Shown: positions 7,951 to 8,240 of the stretch, piece by piece | How the letters are laid out: every line of letters starts with the position of its first letter | Position numbering within the stretch: position 1 is the first letter of the stretch | Assembly: GCA_036377055.1 (NCBI GenBank) | Contig: DASUZD010000145.1 | Coordinates: 1 to 8,240 of the forward strand | Reading direction: 5' to 3' | DNA length: 8,240 nucleotides | DNA from: DASUZD01 sp036377055 | Lineage (GTDB): Bacteria; Actinomycetota; Thermoleophilia; Gaiellales; Gaiellaceae | Program-made: the position numbers and the translations under genes | The notes under the pieces: generated by a model | What the model saw: only the letters and a program-made list of their open reading frames with translations | The model's database searches: none | Told to the model about the DNA's origin: nothing

Positions 7951-7979
7951 TTGACAGCTGGTGCTCGGCCGACTATTGA
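7951..7979 (+). promoter_or_regulatory. Candidate promoter for divergent regulator
   Basis: A perfect TTGACA (-35, 7951-7956) is followed by a 17-base spacer and TATTGA (7974-7979) as a partial -10. Box and spacing fit a housekeeping sigma-70/HrdB-type promoter. It would leave a leader of about 135 bases before GTG 8122. The -10 matches only about half of the consensus, so this is a candidate only. Confidence 0.45.
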
Positions 7980-7981
7980 TC

Positions 7982-8066
7982 GCATTGGCCATCGAACGAC
8001 CCTGTACGACCGACGTACGAGGTCCATCTGCGGCCGTCCGCCGGCGTACACCCAGCACGCCAATGC
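7982..8066. repeat. Spaced 8-base inverted repeat in intergenic region
   Basis: GCATTGGC (7982-7989) and GCCAATGC (8059-8066) are perfect inverted copies 69 bases apart, bracketing the smaller GTACG/CGTAC dyad. The arms include A/T bases that are rare in this sequence, which makes them a little more notable. Looping operators are possible; chance is not excluded. Confidence 0.3.
8004..8018. repeat. Short inverted repeat, possible operator
   Basis: GTACG (8004-8008) and CGTAC (8014-8018) form a perfect 5-base dyad around ACCGA, just downstream of the candidate -10. A further GTACA at 8046-8050 pairs with TGTAC at 8003-8007. The position between divergent genes would suit a repressor or an autoregulating protein. 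Confidence 0.35.
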
Positions 8067-8121
8067 AGGACTGCCGTCGGCAAACAGAGGGAGCAGCGCA
8101 GACCCCGGAGCGTGAGCCCGT

Positions 8122-8240
8122 GTGAGCGAGCCGCGGCGCGTCGGCATCCTCCACGAGCACGACGTGCTGCGGCGCGGGATCGCGGGATGCCTGGACGAGG
8201 ACCGCTCGCTCACGCTCGCGTTCGTCGTCGCGGCCGACCC
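8122..8240 (+). CDS. Response-regulator-like transcriptional regulator, N-terminal fragment
   Basis: Only 39 complete codons are in view before the right edge. The start of RRVGILHEHDVLRRGIAGCL (residues 5-24) aligns with beta-1/alpha-1 of NarL/LuxR-type receiver domains, whose usual form is V-L-I-V-D-D-H-P-L-V-R-R-G-L. The DDH acidic pocket reads HEH (residues 11-13), so at least one of the two Mg-binding aspartates is missing and the other is Glu. This suggests a pseudo-receiver or phosphorylation-independent regulator, but the phospho-acceptor Asp and any DNA-binding domain are outside the window. GTG 8122 is chosen because an in-frame TGA lies at 8113-8115 and GGAG sits 11 bases upstream (8107-8110). 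The gene is divergent from the enediyne operon across 313 bases, a natural position for a cluster regulator. The family call is moderate because so little is visible. Confidence 0.65.
   Translation, partial: MSEPRRVGILHEHDVLRRGIAGCLDEDRSLTLAFVVAAD

Larger units (their letters stand above)
7809..8121. promoter_or_regulatory. Divergent intergenic region between unbL operon and regulator
   Basis: This 313-base stretch has no convincing gene on either strand. It must hold the promoters of the minus-strand operon and the plus-strand regulator. The part from about 7950 to 8100 is visibly richer in A/T than the flanking genes, as expected for promoter DNA. I found one good plus-strand -35/-10 pair and several short repeats, listed separately. 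No minus-strand promoter matching the housekeeping consensus stands out, so the operon promoter may be activator-dependent or use another sigma factor. Confidence 0.7.

Noticed and set aside
8112..8114. GTG 8112 as a start for the regulator
   Set aside because: It is in a different frame from the receiver-like sequence and closer to the GGAG than usual; GTG 8122 follows an in-frame stop and gives the recognisable protein.
6823..8160. Upstream extension of the unbV frame to 8160
   Set aside because: The added part overlaps unbL in another frame and is low complexity; the signal-like N-terminus begins at ATG 6822.
7809..8213. Upstream extension of unbL to ATG 8213
   Set aside because: It would cross the intergenic region and overlap the divergent regulator, and the added residues show no family similarity.
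1..8240. Search for mobile elements, CRISPR arrays, tRNA or rRNA genes
   Set aside because: No transposase-like coding region, regularly spaced repeats or structural-RNA signatures were seen by eye on either strand.

Overview
The window carries the 5' portion of an enediyne polyketide biosynthetic gene cluster. Base composition is very high in G+C, gene starts use GTG and ATG, and genes are packed with 4-base overlaps. This fits a high-GC actinobacterial-type genome, but nothing here fixes genus or phylum.

Layout, right to left on the minus strand: unbL (DUF1702 family, 6819-7808), unbV (FG-GAP/VCBS repeat protein with a C-terminal UnbV/ASPIC region, 4885-6822), unbU (multi-pass membrane protein related to RnfD/NqrB, 3983-4888) and pksE (iterative enediyne polyketide synthase, 3986 down to base 1, cut by the window edge within its KR domain). 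All three internal junctions are GTGA or ATGA stop/start overlaps, so the block reads as one translationally coupled operon. The visible PKS order is KS-AT-ACP-KR. The DH and terminal phosphopantetheinyl transferase domains of this family, and the TEBC thioesterase gene that usually accompanies it, would lie beyond the left edge.

At the right, a 313-base intergenic region (7809-8121) separates this operon from a divergent plus-strand gene starting at 8122. Its first 39 codons resemble the N-terminus of a NarL/LuxR-type response regulator, with an altered acidic pocket. The intergenic region holds a plausible plus-strand promoter and several short inverted and direct repeats that could be operators for divergent control.

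How the genes fit together: in known enediyne pathways PksE (with TEBC) makes the linear polyene precursor of the warhead, while UnbL, UnbV and UnbU are conserved partners with no settled biochemical role. Sequence suggests UnbV acts outside the membrane or is anchored to it, and UnbU lies within it. No tailoring, apoprotein, resistance or sugar gene is in view, so the product class (9- or 10-membered) cannot be read from this window.
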